Shown here: positions 15,232-23,544 of the stretch, piece by piece
How the letters are laid out: each line of letters opens with the position of its first letter
Position numbering within the stretch: the first letter of the stretch is position 1
Origin: a virus
Length of the DNA: 31,543 nucleotides
Reading direction: 5' to 3' (one strand)
Virus record (IMG/VR): IMGVR_UViG_3300042889_001876
Coordinates: 1-31,543 of that record
The notes under the pieces: model-generated
Told to the model about the DNA's origin: nothing
Seen by the model: only the letters and a program-made list of their open reading frames with translations
Database searches by the model: none
Translations under genes and position numbers: made by a program

Positions 15232-16182
15232 TTAATATACCCATTGATTTTTCTGTAACCATGTTAATGTAGAAATAACACCTTGTTTAATCGTTAATTT
15301 AGCATTCCATCCAGTATTTCTAATTTTAGTAGTATCTAAGAATATAAAAGGATTATCTCCTATCCATCCTTTATTACCACCAGAATATTTAATTTCAGGA
15401 TTTAAGTTTAAATAGTCAATGATAAATCTTACAGAATCATTGACTTGTACATATTCATTAGTTCCTAAATTATAGATATTTACCTTAGTTTCAGTATTCA
15501 ATGTTAATACATGCAACATTGCATCCACACAGTCTTGTACATACAAGTAACTTTTTCTTTGTGTACCGTCACCAAGTACATTTAAATATTCAGGATGTTC
15601 CATGAGTTGTTTATAAAAATCAAATATATGTCCATGTGTATATCGTTCACCTAAAATAGAAACAAATCTAAAAATATAAGATTCAAATCCATATCCTTCT
15701 GAATATGCTTGAATCAATGATTCACATGCAACTTTAGATGCACCATATAATGATGTTTGAATAGGAAATGATGCATTTTCTGGTGTCGGGATCGTGATTG
15801 ATTCTCCATAAACGCTTCCAGTAGAACTAAATATTATCTTTTTAATTCCCTGTTCTTTCATTGCCTGTAATACATTGAATGTGGCAATAGTATTTTGATT
15901 TAAATCTTTGGAAGGATGATTTAATCCAAATCGAACATCGGCATTAGCTGCAAGATGAAAAACAACATCACATCCAATCATTGCTTCTGACAATGCGGAT
16001 ACATTAAGATTATCGCCTTCGATTAGTGTAAAATTTGGATTATTTAATGCATCATTTAAAAATTCAATTCTACCAGTTGAATAATTATCCCACCCAACAA
16101 CTTTATAACCTTCTTTTAATAATCTATCAACCAAATTACTTCCAATAAAACCACATGCACCTGTAACAAATATTTTATTCAT
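15232..16182 (-). CDS. NAD-dependent sugar-nucleotide epimerase/dehydratase (GalE-like extended SDR)
   Basis: MNKIFVTGACGFIGSNLVDR gives the TGxxGFIG cofactor motif. Then come WDNYSTG, FHLAANADVR (the LAA-x-x-x-V position of UDP-hexose 4-epimerases), FSSTGSVYGE, and YGASK (Tyr and Lys catalytic). The C-terminal half has GDGTQRKSYLYVQDCVDAM. I chose ATG 16182; an upstream in-frame ATG at 16206 would add eight residues before the Rossmann strand, and neither has a ribosome site. With roughly 316 aa it matches GalE and GDP-sugar epimerase/dehydratase families. It could epimerise or dehydrate GDP-heptose given the operon, but substrate is not shown. Confidence 0.86.
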   Translation of the reverse strand: MNKIFVTGACGFIGSNLVDRLLKEGYKVVGWDNYSTGRIEFLNDALNNPNFTLIEGDNLNVSALSEAMIGCDVVFHLAANADVRFGLNHPSKDLNQNTIATFNVLQAMKEQGIKKIIFSSTGSVYGESITIPTPENASFPIQTSLYGASKVACESLIQAYSEGYGFESYIFRFVSILGERYTHGHIFDFYKQLMEHPEYLNVLGDGTQRKSYLYVQDCVDAMLHVLTLNTETKVNIYNLGTNEYVQVNDSVRFIIDYLNLNPEIKYSGGNKGWIGDNPFIFLDTTKIRNTGWNAKLTIKQGVISTLTWLQKNQWVY

Positions 16183-16282
16183 AATACTATTATATACCAC
16201 ATACATATGAACAAATCAAATATAATAAATTGATTGTAAAATATAAAAAATTAACTTATCCTAGAAATTATATGTAATATAA
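16183..16282. promoter_or_regulatory. divergent intergenic region between the heptose-side - operon and the GT17 + operon
   Basis: This is the only place where two long operons diverge, so promoters for both are expected here. It is almost pure A+T. TATAAATG overlaps the GT17 start codon, but a late promoter there would begin inside the gene. I see no good TTGACA/TATAAT pair in either direction, only loose -10-like words such as TATAAT. The assignment rests on gene orientation. Confidence 0.35.
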
Positions 16283-17206
16283 ATGAAAATTTACGATTGT
16301 TTTACATTTTTTAATGAATTGGATATTTTAGAGATTAGACTTAATATTTTAAATCCTGTTGTTGATCATTTTATATTAATTGAGGGTACAAAAACAATGT
16401 CAGGAGAAAGGAAAGAATCTTTATTTATTAAAAATAAGGATAGATTCTCTAAATTTTTACCTAAAATAATTCATAAAGTTATAGATGATCTTCCAAATGA
16501 ATTCATTAATTTACCGCAATATGAAGAAACTTCTTTTGATAATATTTGTTTGAATCAAATATTTTCATTTATAAAAACAACAAAACACTTTAATAGATTC
16601 ACTGAACCAAGATTTGGTAGAAGTTTTTTCATCAAAGAATCTATAAGAAGATGTATGGAAAATTGTAAAGACGACGATGTGATAATATCATCTGACTGTG
16701 ATGAAATACCCAATCCTGAAATATTAACAAGACTTTCAGAATTTTATGATGAAAATGAATTTTATTCATTCAATCAAACTTGTTACTATTATTATTTAAA
16801 TGTATTAAGAGAATCACACATTAATAATGTTGTTCACAATTACCCTGGAGCTGATCCTTATACCGGTATTAAATCCTCTAATTGGAAAGGTTCTAAAATG
16901 GGAAGTTATAAAAAATTAAAAAATTATTCTTATAATGAATTAAGAGCACAACCAAATAATGACATAATGAATGGTGGATGGCATTTTAGTTATATGGGTG
17001 GAATAGACTCAATAAAAACAAAATTATCATCAGGAGATTGTCAATCTTTTGATAATGAAAAATTGTTATCACAAATAGAATATAATTTTAATAATTTACA
17101 AGATGTAATTTTTAATGGAGATAGATTGACAAAAGTAAAAATAGATGATACTTATCCTTCTTATTTACTTAATAATTTAGATAAGTACAAACATATGATT
17201 AAATAA
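16283..17206 (+). CDS. GT17-family glycosyltransferase (MGAT3-like)
   Basis: This 307-aa protein opens with KIYDCFTFFNELDILEIRLN, then VVDHFILIEGTKTMSGERK. That is the GT17 signature known from eukaryotic beta-1,4-mannosyl-glycoprotein N-acetylglucosaminyltransferase (MGAT3) and its bacterial and viral relatives. The metal-binding SSDCDEIPNP is near residue 137, and GGWHFSYMGG, another strict GT17 motif, is near 232. Unlike MGAT3 it has no membrane anchor. Bacterial and phage members are common in O-antigen-type clusters and their linkages are mostly undetermined. It heads a six-gene + operon. Confidence 0.88.
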   Translation: MKIYDCFTFFNELDILEIRLNILNPVVDHFILIEGTKTMSGERKESLFIKNKDRFSKFLPKIIHKVIDDLPNEFINLPQYEETSFDNICLNQIFSFIKTTKHFNRFTEPRFGRSFFIKESIRRCMENCKDDDVIISSDCDEIPNPEILTRLSEFYDENEFYSFNQTCYYYYLNVLRESHINNVVHNYPGADPYTGIKSSNWKGSKMGSYKKLKNYSYNELRAQPNNDIMNGGWHFSYMGGIDSIKTKLSSGDCQSFDNEKLLSQIEYNFNNLQDVIFNGDRLTKVKIDDTYPSYLLNNLDKYKHMIK

Positions 17207-17211
17207 TAGTT

Positions 17212-17919
17212 ATGCCTAATACATTAGAAGAACACGTAATCGGAACTAGAAATGATTTGGAACTCCCATATTTTAAACATATAATTGAAATATTAAAATC
17301 GGAAAATATTTCTACATATTTAGATATTGGTTCAAATTGCGGAGAATTTTGTAATATTTTCTTTGAAAGAATCCCATCTTTAAAATATGCATATTTAATA
17401 GAAGCATGTGAAGAAAATTTCCAATTTTCATTAATGAATGTTAAATTTAAAGAAAAAGTAATATTTATTAATAAGGCAATAAAATACAATAATAACGAAT
17501 CATATTTAATAAAATTATATAATAATGTTGGTAGATATGCATTAGTTGAAAAAAATAAGATGGATAAGTATGCTCATACATTTAGAGAAATTCAAACAGA
17601 AAATCAAGGATATATTGTAAAAACATATCCGTATACTATAGATACTTTAGAAAATTTAAAAATTCCTGTTGTCGATCATGTAAAAATTGATATCGAAGGC
17701 GGCGAATTTGACATAATTCCAAATTCTAAATATTTACAAAACATTAAATTTATTGATATTGAATTTCATTGGGATCCTGATAAACACGACATTCCAAACG
17801 AACAAAGAGAAACATATATAAAATCAAATTTTCCGAATCATTCAATTTGTTATTCTGAAAGTTATGGTATTGATGATAATAATTGGCCATTTGGACGAGT
17901 ATTTTTAAGAAAGAATTAA
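17212..17919 (+). CDS. FkbM-family SAM-dependent methyltransferase (first of two)
   Basis: This 235-aa protein has motif I YLDIGSNCGEFCNIFFE near residue 38, then LIEACEEN (the acidic residue binding SAM ribose), and VDHVKIDIEGGEFDIIP near 157. The last is the FkbM hallmark KIDxEGxE. The family O-methylates sugars and polyketides. It sits 5 bp after the GT17 gene and 4 bp before the GT11-like gene, so it is part of one translation unit. A second FkbM enzyme lies 1.9 kb downstream with little similarity outside motifs, suggesting two different methylated positions. The acceptor is unknown. Confidence 0.87.
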   Translation: MPNTLEEHVIGTRNDLELPYFKHIIEILKSENISTYLDIGSNCGEFCNIFFERIPSLKYAYLIEACEENFQFSLMNVKFKEKVIFINKAIKYNNNESYLIKLYNNVGRYALVEKNKMDKYAHTFREIQTENQGYIVKTYPYTIDTLENLKIPVVDHVKIDIEGGEFDIIPNSKYLQNIKFIDIEFHWDPDKHDIPNEQRETYIKSNFPNHSICYSESYGIDDNNWPFGRVFLRKN

Positions 17920-17923
17920 TTTT

Positions 17924-18883
17924 ATGATATCAACTGAAATGTTATATGGTCAAGGGTTAGGTAATCAACTTTTTTGTTATATCTCAACCAGAGCAATTGC
18001 TTTAGATAGAGGATGTGAATTTGGTATTCACGATCCAAATAATTGTATAGGAGATAAAAGATATAATAGTAAAGGAATGTATTTTATTGATTTAGACATG
18101 GGAGGAAAAGTAGATGAAAGTAAAATACAAAATTACTATATGGAAAAAGAATATAGATACTTTACTCAAAATAATTATCAAGATTATAATGAAGGATGTG
18201 GTGTTTGGATAACAGATCCTATTTTAAAAAATATACCCGATAATAGTCATATATTAGGATATATGCAGGGACCAGATTACTTTTATCATCATATTGATAA
18301 AATTAAACAATGGTTAAAATTAAAACCGGAGTATGATAATAAAGATTTTAGTAAAGATGATATTTGTGTAATAAATGTAAGAGCTAATCTAGATCCTTGG
18401 ATTTATTTGCCAAGAACATATTGGTTAAATGCCATAAATCATATGTTAAAAATTAATTCTGACATGAATTTTTTAGTTATTACTGAAGATGTAGATTCCA
18501 CACGAAAATTATTACCAGAACTAAGCCATAATACATATCATTTTAGTATAGGTGAAGATTATGCAATTATCAAAAACGCAAAGTATTTGATTGCGTCAAA
18601 TTCTAGTTTTTCTTTAATTCCGTCATTGACAAGTGACACTTTAAAAGTTATTATTGCTCCAAAATACATGCTCAGACACAATGTAAGTGATGGTTATTGG
18701 AATATGGGATATAATATATATCCAACATATACTTACATGGATAGAGAAGGAAATCTATTTTCTTATGAGGAATGTATTAAAGAATTTGAAGAATATGATA
18801 GAAAAAACAATTTCTATAAAAATAAGGTCGTTCAACAATACGGAAAATGGCCTGATGTCGCAACTATAAAACCAAAAAAATAA
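17924..18883 (+). CDS. divergent GT11-like glycosyltransferase
   Basis: This is a 319-aa protein. The N-terminal YGQGLGNQLFCYISTRAIAL is the GT11 (alpha-1,2-fucosyltransferase-like) opening motif GxGLGNQLF. The later DYAIIKNAKYLIASNSSFSL matches the C-terminal GT11 N-S-S/T-F-S region. The central HxRRGD motif that binds GDP in GT11 is replaced by INVRANLDP near residue 150, so the donor pocket has changed or the donor is not GDP-fucose. The C-terminus is extended by about 60 residues with MDREGNLFSYEECIKEF. I am confident of the superfamily but not of the reaction. Confidence 0.7.
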   Translation: MISTEMLYGQGLGNQLFCYISTRAIALDRGCEFGIHDPNNCIGDKRYNSKGMYFIDLDMGGKVDESKIQNYYMEKEYRYFTQNNYQDYNEGCGVWITDPILKNIPDNSHILGYMQGPDYFYHHIDKIKQWLKLKPEYDNKDFSKDDICVINVRANLDPWIYLPRTYWLNAINHMLKINSDMNFLVITEDVDSTRKLLPELSHNTYHFSIGEDYAIIKNAKYLIASNSSFSLIPSLTSDTLKVIIAPKYMLRHNVSDGYWNMGYNIYPTYTYMDREGNLFSYEECIKEFEEYDRKNNFYKNKVVQQYGKWPDVATIKPKK

Positions 18884-18896
18884 ATATTTTATTAAA

Positions 18897-19772
18897 ATGA
18901 TAACTCAAATTGTAGTCCATTTATTACCACATGAATTAGATTGGTTTGAATGGCAATCTAAACAATTTAAAATAGGAAGCGTTTATATAAACAAAGAAGA
19001 TACTATTATTATTGATGTTACTTTAAATCTAAATTTAGTAGATTGGGAACAATCACAACTTCCAAAAACATTCTTCATAGAAAAATTTAATCAGATCAAA
19101 TCATTCTGGGATTGGGCACAAACTAATTTTATAATAGATGAATCAAATAAATGTCTTGGATGTGATGACAAACGAAGAGAAGCAATAAGAAATACTATTG
19201 CAGACAATATTTTATATTTAGATTCAGATTTGATTTTTTCACATGAATTATTATATTATTCAATTGAAATGTCAAAACAAATTGAAGAAGAATATTATAT
19301 ATTATCTCCGCAAATAGTTAAAATATGGGATAATACTTGGGATTCTATTACAAACGGTTTATATGTAAAAAACAAACCAGACCTACAACATTACTACAAT
19401 AGTAACCCATTTGAAATTTTAACCAAATCATTTGAGGAATTTAATCTTAAAAAAGTACCAAATTTTAAATTTGGTGGTGGATGGTTTAATTTATTATCTA
19501 CCAAATTATTACAATTGACCGATATGCCTGATTCTTTTGGACCTTATGGAGTTGACGATCTTTATGTTATGTTATGTTGTAATATATTATTAAACAAGGG
19601 ATATAAAATACAACAATATGTAATTGAAAATAAATTAGTTACAGAAAATTATAAATATAGATTTAATCCTTATATAAAATATTTAAAAGTTATAGATATG
19701 AAAGAAAAATATCGAAATAATGCAGAAGAAAATCTACAAGTAGAATTAATTAAATTTCAAAATAGAGTATGA
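18897..19772 (+). CDS. putative GT-A-fold glycosyltransferase
   Basis: This 291-aa protein is not placed in a named family by eye. It has the GT-A features of a nucleotide-sugar transferase: ILYLDSDLIFSHELL near residue 105, with DSD as the metal-binding DxD, then FKFGGGWFNLLSTKLLQL near 197 and PYGVDDLYVMLC near 221, the galactosyltransferase-like G-G-W then D-D layout that places the acceptor base. An unusual Asp/Cys segment (CLGCDDKRREAIRN) precedes the DxD. No membrane segment. It is embedded in a glycosyltransferase/FkbM operon, overlapping the next start by ATGA. Confidence 0.65.
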   Translation: MITQIVVHLLPHELDWFEWQSKQFKIGSVYINKEDTIIIDVTLNLNLVDWEQSQLPKTFFIEKFNQIKSFWDWAQTNFIIDESNKCLGCDDKRREAIRNTIADNILYLDSDLIFSHELLYYSIEMSKQIEEEYYILSPQIVKIWDNTWDSITNGLYVKNKPDLQHYYNSNPFEILTKSFEEFNLKKVPNFKFGGGWFNLLSTKLLQLTDMPDSFGPYGVDDLYVMLCCNILLNKGYKIQQYVIENKLVTENYKYRFNPYIKYLKVIDMKEKYRNNAEENLQVELIKFQNRV

Positions 19773-20623
19773 ATGATATTTTAAAAACAATAGAAGAATA
19801 TAGAAACGAATTTATCAATGTATTAAACGAAAGTAAAAATCGTTATGAACCAAAATTAGTCACATATTCTACACCGTCAAATAAATACACCATTGATTAT
19901 TATAAATGGACACACCCATATCAAGGAAATTGGGAATATACTGAAATGTTCACCAATAACATTTTAGATTATCTAAATCAAACATTATCAAAAAATAGTG
20001 TAGTATTAGATATAGGTGCGCAAGCAGGAATATTATCAGTCGCATTTGCAAAATTTGCAGGAAAAGTTATATCATTTGAACCAAATCCAGCAGCATTTGA
20101 AATCCTAAATAAAAATGGTGAAATTTACAAAAATATTGTACCATATAACTTAGCATGTTCACATAATAATGAAGTCTTAGAATTTCATTATTCTGATGAT
20201 GGTCTTTGTAATGGTGGGTTTGCATTAGGATGTGAAAAAGGAGTGGGTGTAACCGGACATGTTAAACCAATAGATGTATATGCTGTTAATTTAAATAATT
20301 TCTTGAATGAAAATCATAAAGATGATATTTCAAATATTAAACTAATTAAAGTTGATGCGGAAGGACATGATAAAGAAATAATTAAAACTATATATCCAAT
20401 CATTAACTCAATTAAACCAATTTTAATGGCGGAACTTTATTCAGGATCTACACCATCAGAAGTAAATGATCTTTTACACACAATTTATTCAATCAATTAC
20501 GATATATATGACATCGGACGAGATAATTCTGGTTTGGGAAATCCAAATAAAATGAAAAAAATAAATAGTATAAATGATACTGTTCTTGGAGAACTTGTAA
20601 ATCTATTGTGTTTACCAAAATAA
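19769..20623 (+). CDS. FkbM-family SAM-dependent methyltransferase (second)
   Basis: This 284-aa protein has motif I VVLDIGAQAGILSVAFAKFA near residue 75, then VISFEPNPAAFEIL and NIKLIKVDAEGHDKEII near 190. The FEPNP and KVDAEGHD elements are the FkbM landmarks. Before the fold is an N-terminal stretch of about 60 residues containing YKWTHPYQGNWEYTEMF, often seen in FkbM enzymes of glycan clusters. An intervening cysteine- and glycine-rich insert (NGGFALGCEKGVGVTGH) may form the acceptor lid. It is the fifth gene in the operon, coupled by ATGA overlap to the gene before it. Confidence 0.88.
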   Translation: MNDILKTIEEYRNEFINVLNESKNRYEPKLVTYSTPSNKYTIDYYKWTHPYQGNWEYTEMFTNNILDYLNQTLSKNSVVLDIGAQAGILSVAFAKFAGKVISFEPNPAAFEILNKNGEIYKNIVPYNLACSHNNEVLEFHYSDDGLCNGGFALGCEKGVGVTGHVKPIDVYAVNLNNFLNENHKDDISNIKLIKVDAEGHDKEIIKTIYPIINSIKPILMAELYSGSTPSEVNDLLHTIYSINYDIYDIGRDNSGLGNPNKMKKINSINDTVLGELVNLLCLPK

Positions 20624-20627
20624 AATT

Positions 20628-21779
20628 ATGAATATCAGTTTTATAATACCCTCTAAAAATAATATAAAATATTTAAAAAATGCTTATTATAGTATAAGAA
20701 AATACTATAAAAATCATGAAATTGTAATTTTAGATGACTGTTCAACTGACGGTACTGTAGATTGGATGAACAATCTATCAGATGATAATCTAACTAAATA
20801 TTTCAACAAAAAAAGTCCTGTGGGACATACGGTATTATATAATATCGGCATTGAAATGTGTAAAAATGATATCTTTTCAATATTTCATGCAGATATGATA
20901 TGCGGTCCACATTATGTAGAAAATTTATTGAAACATCTAAAAGACAGAACAGTAGTTTCTGCTACTCGTATAGAACCTCCTTTACATCCAGCTGGAAAAG
21001 AAAAAATTGTTAAAAATTTCGGATTGGAACACGACGATTTAAAAATTCAAGAATTTGAAGACTTTTGTATATCAGAACAAAAATCGTCATGTGATATTAC
21101 AACCAAAGGAATTTTTGCACCTTGGTGTATGTATAAAAAAGACTTTATTGAAATTGGCGGTCATGATGTAATGTTTGCACCATTTCCATATGAAGACAGT
21201 GATATATTTCAAAGATTCATTTTAAATGACTATAACATAATTCAAAGTCGAGATTCATTTGTATATCACTTAACATGTAGAGGACATCGATGGACAGAAA
21301 AAATACAAAAAGATGACGATTTTTATAAAAAATGTTGTGATAAAAATTATAAAAATTACATTAGAAAATGGGGATCTTGGATAGAAAACGATGAATATAG
21401 TTATCCTATCATAAACTCAAAATATGATGTCGGATTAATTGTTAATAACTGTAACCCTCAACTATTGAGTATATTAGAATATTGGTGTTCTACTATCTAT
21501 GTCGATTGTGATAATAAATCTTATATTAATAATAATCAACATCTCACACCATTTAATTTAAAAAACAGAGTAAAAACTTTAAATGATGAAAAAGTAAATG
21601 ATATATTAATCGAATTCGACGGAAATATGTTAAACAACAACAATATACAAATTATCTCCAACCTTTCTAAAATCTTAAAAGATTCTGGAGAAATTGGAGA
21701 TATGGAGTTTGATATATTTAAATTTACAATTAAATCTTTAAAAACATACGAAAAAAATCTAATTACAGTTAAAAATTAA
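20628..21779 (+). CDS. GT2 glycosyltransferase with unrecognised C-terminal domain
   Basis: This is a 383-aa protein. The first roughly 250 residues are a GT2 domain: ISFIIPSKNNIKYLKNAYYS, EIVILDDCSTDGT (first Asp cluster), SIFHADMICG (the DxD equivalent) and FAPFPYEDSDIFQRF, the acceptor-side E-D-x-D. Residues about 265-383 form a separate segment with YDVGLIVNNCN, ILIEFDGNML and a Glu-rich end. I do not recognise it; it looks like a small alpha/beta fold and might be a degraded or fused partner domain. The gene ends with a 4-bp convergent overlap with rmlB on the other strand. Confidence 0.8.
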   Translation: MNISFIIPSKNNIKYLKNAYYSIRKYYKNHEIVILDDCSTDGTVDWMNNLSDDNLTKYFNKKSPVGHTVLYNIGIEMCKNDIFSIFHADMICGPHYVENLLKHLKDRTVVSATRIEPPLHPAGKEKIVKNFGLEHDDLKIQEFEDFCISEQKSSCDITTKGIFAPWCMYKKDFIEIGGHDVMFAPFPYEDSDIFQRFILNDYNIIQSRDSFVYHLTCRGHRWTEKIQKDDDFYKKCCDKNYKNYIRKWGSWIENDEYSYPIINSKYDVGLIVNNCNPQLLSILEYWCSTIYVDCDNKSYINNNQHLTPFNLKNRVKTLNDEKVNDILIEFDGNMLNNNNIQIISNLSKILKDSGEIGDMEFDIFKFTIKSLKTYEKNLITVKN

Positions 21780-22732
21780 AGATAATTTTTTATAGTATTT
21801 TCCAAATTTTTATTAAAATCACTTAATTTAAAGTTTGGAAATTCTATTTTAAAATCACTCATATCAATTGCATATTTATAGTCATGTCCTTTACGATCAG
21901 TAACATATTCAAACCATTCCCAATCAACTTTTTGATTTGTTACAATTTCATATACAGAAACAATTGAATGAATTAATTGTATATTAGATATTTCATTATT
22001 ACCCCCAATCAAGTATTGTTTTCCTACAATACCATCTAATAGAACATTAATTAGAGCATTAACATGATCTTTAACATAGATCCAATCTCTAATATTTGTT
22101 CCATTTCCATATAAAGGTATCTTCTCTTTTTTCTTTAACTTATTTATACAAACTGGTATAAGTTTTTCTGGATATTGTCTTGGCCCAAAATTATTACTAC
22201 AATTGGTAATAATACCTGGAAATTTATAAGTTTTTACATAACTTCTCACCAACAAATCACTCGCAGCTTTAGTTGATGCATATGGACTATTTGGTCTATA
22301 TGGACTATCTATATTAAATGGTCCTTCTTTATGACTAAGTGTACCAAATACTTCATCTGTTGATACATGAATAAATTTTTTAATATTTGTATCTTTAAAA
22401 ATTTCAAGAAGATTAAAAGTACCTATAATATTAGTATCAATAAACTTTTTAGGACTTTTAATTGAATTATCAACATGAGATTCCGCAGCAAAATGAATTA
22501 CATAATCAAAATTTAATGATTCAAAATATTTTTTATGGTCAGGAAAATACGGAGAAGAAATATCCATATTTAACCTTTGATATCTTGGATCATCTTGAAA
22601 TGGCAAGGATTTATTAGCAGCATATGTTCCACAATCAATATTGTAAACTTTATTTACATTTTCATTTTTAAGAATCTCTTCTATAAAATGACTTCCTATA
22701 AATCCATTTCCACCTGTAACTAATATATTCAT
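21776..22732 (-). CDS. rmlB: dTDP-glucose 4,6-dehydratase
   Basis: It converts dTDP-glucose to dTDP-4-keto-6-deoxyglucose. It carries the Rossmann motif TGGNGFIGSHF, HFAAESHVDNS (80-90), STDEVFG (124-130) with catalytic Asp126 and Glu127, YASTK (151-155) with Tyr151 and Lys155, and NNFGPRQYPEKLIP. All are diagnostic for RmlB and separate it from plain 4-epimerases. At 318 aa it is slightly shorter than the usual 350, with a truncated C-terminus. It is the last gene of a five-gene - operon starting with rmlA, and its start overlaps the reductase stop by 4 bp. Confidence 0.93.
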   Translation of the reverse strand: MNILVTGGNGFIGSHFIEEILKNENVNKVYNIDCGTYAANKSLPFQDDPRYQRLNMDISSPYFPDHKKYFESLNFDYVIHFAAESHVDNSIKSPKKFIDTNIIGTFNLLEIFKDTNIKKFIHVSTDEVFGTLSHKEGPFNIDSPYRPNSPYASTKAASDLLVRSYVKTYKFPGIITNCSNNFGPRQYPEKLIPVCINKLKKKEKIPLYGNGTNIRDWIYVKDHVNALINVLLDGIVGKQYLIGGNNEISNIQLIHSIVSVYEIVTNQKVDWEWFEYVTDRKGHDYKYAIDMSDFKIEFPNFKLSDFNKNLENTIKNYL

Positions 22733-23544
22733 AATAATGTTTTTATCCCTTCATAAATAGGAATTCGTTGTTTAAATCCTATTTTATTTAATTTATCAAC
22801 ATTTAAGTACATATCTTTAATTTGTACAATCTTGTGAAAATCAACAGCATCTATAGAAATAATTTTACTAGTAGAATTTGTTTCTTTAATAACAAAATCA
22901 ATAATTTCTCTGAATTTCTGTGGAATCCCACTTCCAATATTAATAATTTGATTATATTCGGGATGATGTAATATAGAATAAATTGCATTACATACATCAT
23001 CAACATGCATATAATCTCTTATAAAATCGCCGTTATAATATAACTTAATTTCATTGTTAGATTTAATCTCACCAATCAAATATTGTAAAGCATTCTTTTG
23101 TTTTGAAACTCCTTTATCGGTTTGACCATATACATTACACAATCTTAATATTCTATATTTAATTTTGAATGTCTCACAATAACTAATAATTAAATCTTCT
23201 GCACATTTTTTTGTGATACTATAAAATCCTTTTGGACTACAACAATAATCTTCCCTAGCAGGTAATTCTACATCACCATATACAAACCAACTACTAACAA
23301 AATTAAAAACTACATTTTTATTTTTACAATTTTGTAATACATTCAATAACTTCGTAAGGTTCGTATCTACATCCTTATGAATATTTTCAAATACATGATA
23401 ATTATGAGATGTACTGATCATGTATAATACATTCTCATATATAGGCATATTATCTTCTCTATCATGTACATGAGTAGATTCATTATATAATTTTTTAAAA
23501 TTATTGCCTATAAATCCAGTCCCACCAAATAAATCAATTTTCAT
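22729..23544 (-). CDS. short NAD-dependent sugar-nucleotide reductase/epimerase (extended SDR)
   Basis: This 271-aa protein has FGGTGFIGNNF as the cofactor motif at the N-terminus, VSSWFVYGDVELP (the Ser-x-x-x-VYG position), YSITKKCAEDL (Tyr and Lys of YxxxK), LRLCNVYGQTDKG and RDYMHVDDVCNAI. The usual LAA region is replaced by YMISTSHNYH. By its short length and its place next to an RfbH-like 3-dehydrase, a C4-reductase such as abequose or paratose synthase is likely, but it could also be a different 4-keto reductase or epimerase. Its start overlaps the end of the upstream 3-dehydrase gene by 11 bp. Confidence 0.8.
   Translation of the reverse strand: MKIDLFGGTGFIGNNFKKLYNESTHVHDREDNMPIYENVLYMISTSHNYHVFENIHKDVDTNLTKLLNVLQNCKNKNVVFNFVSSWFVYGDVELPAREDYCCSPKGFYSITKKCAEDLIISYCETFKIKYRILRLCNVYGQTDKGVSKQKNALQYLIGEIKSNNEIKLYYNGDFIRDYMHVDDVCNAIYSILHHPEYNQIINIGSGIPQKFREIIDFVIKETNSTSKIISIDAVDFHKIVQIKDMYLNVDKLNKIGFKQRIPIYEGIKTLL

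Noticed and set aside
17126-17154. Second TTGACA-based promoter inside the GT17 gene
   Set aside because: The -10 at 17-bp spacing (TACTTA) is weak, and the position is well inside the coding region.
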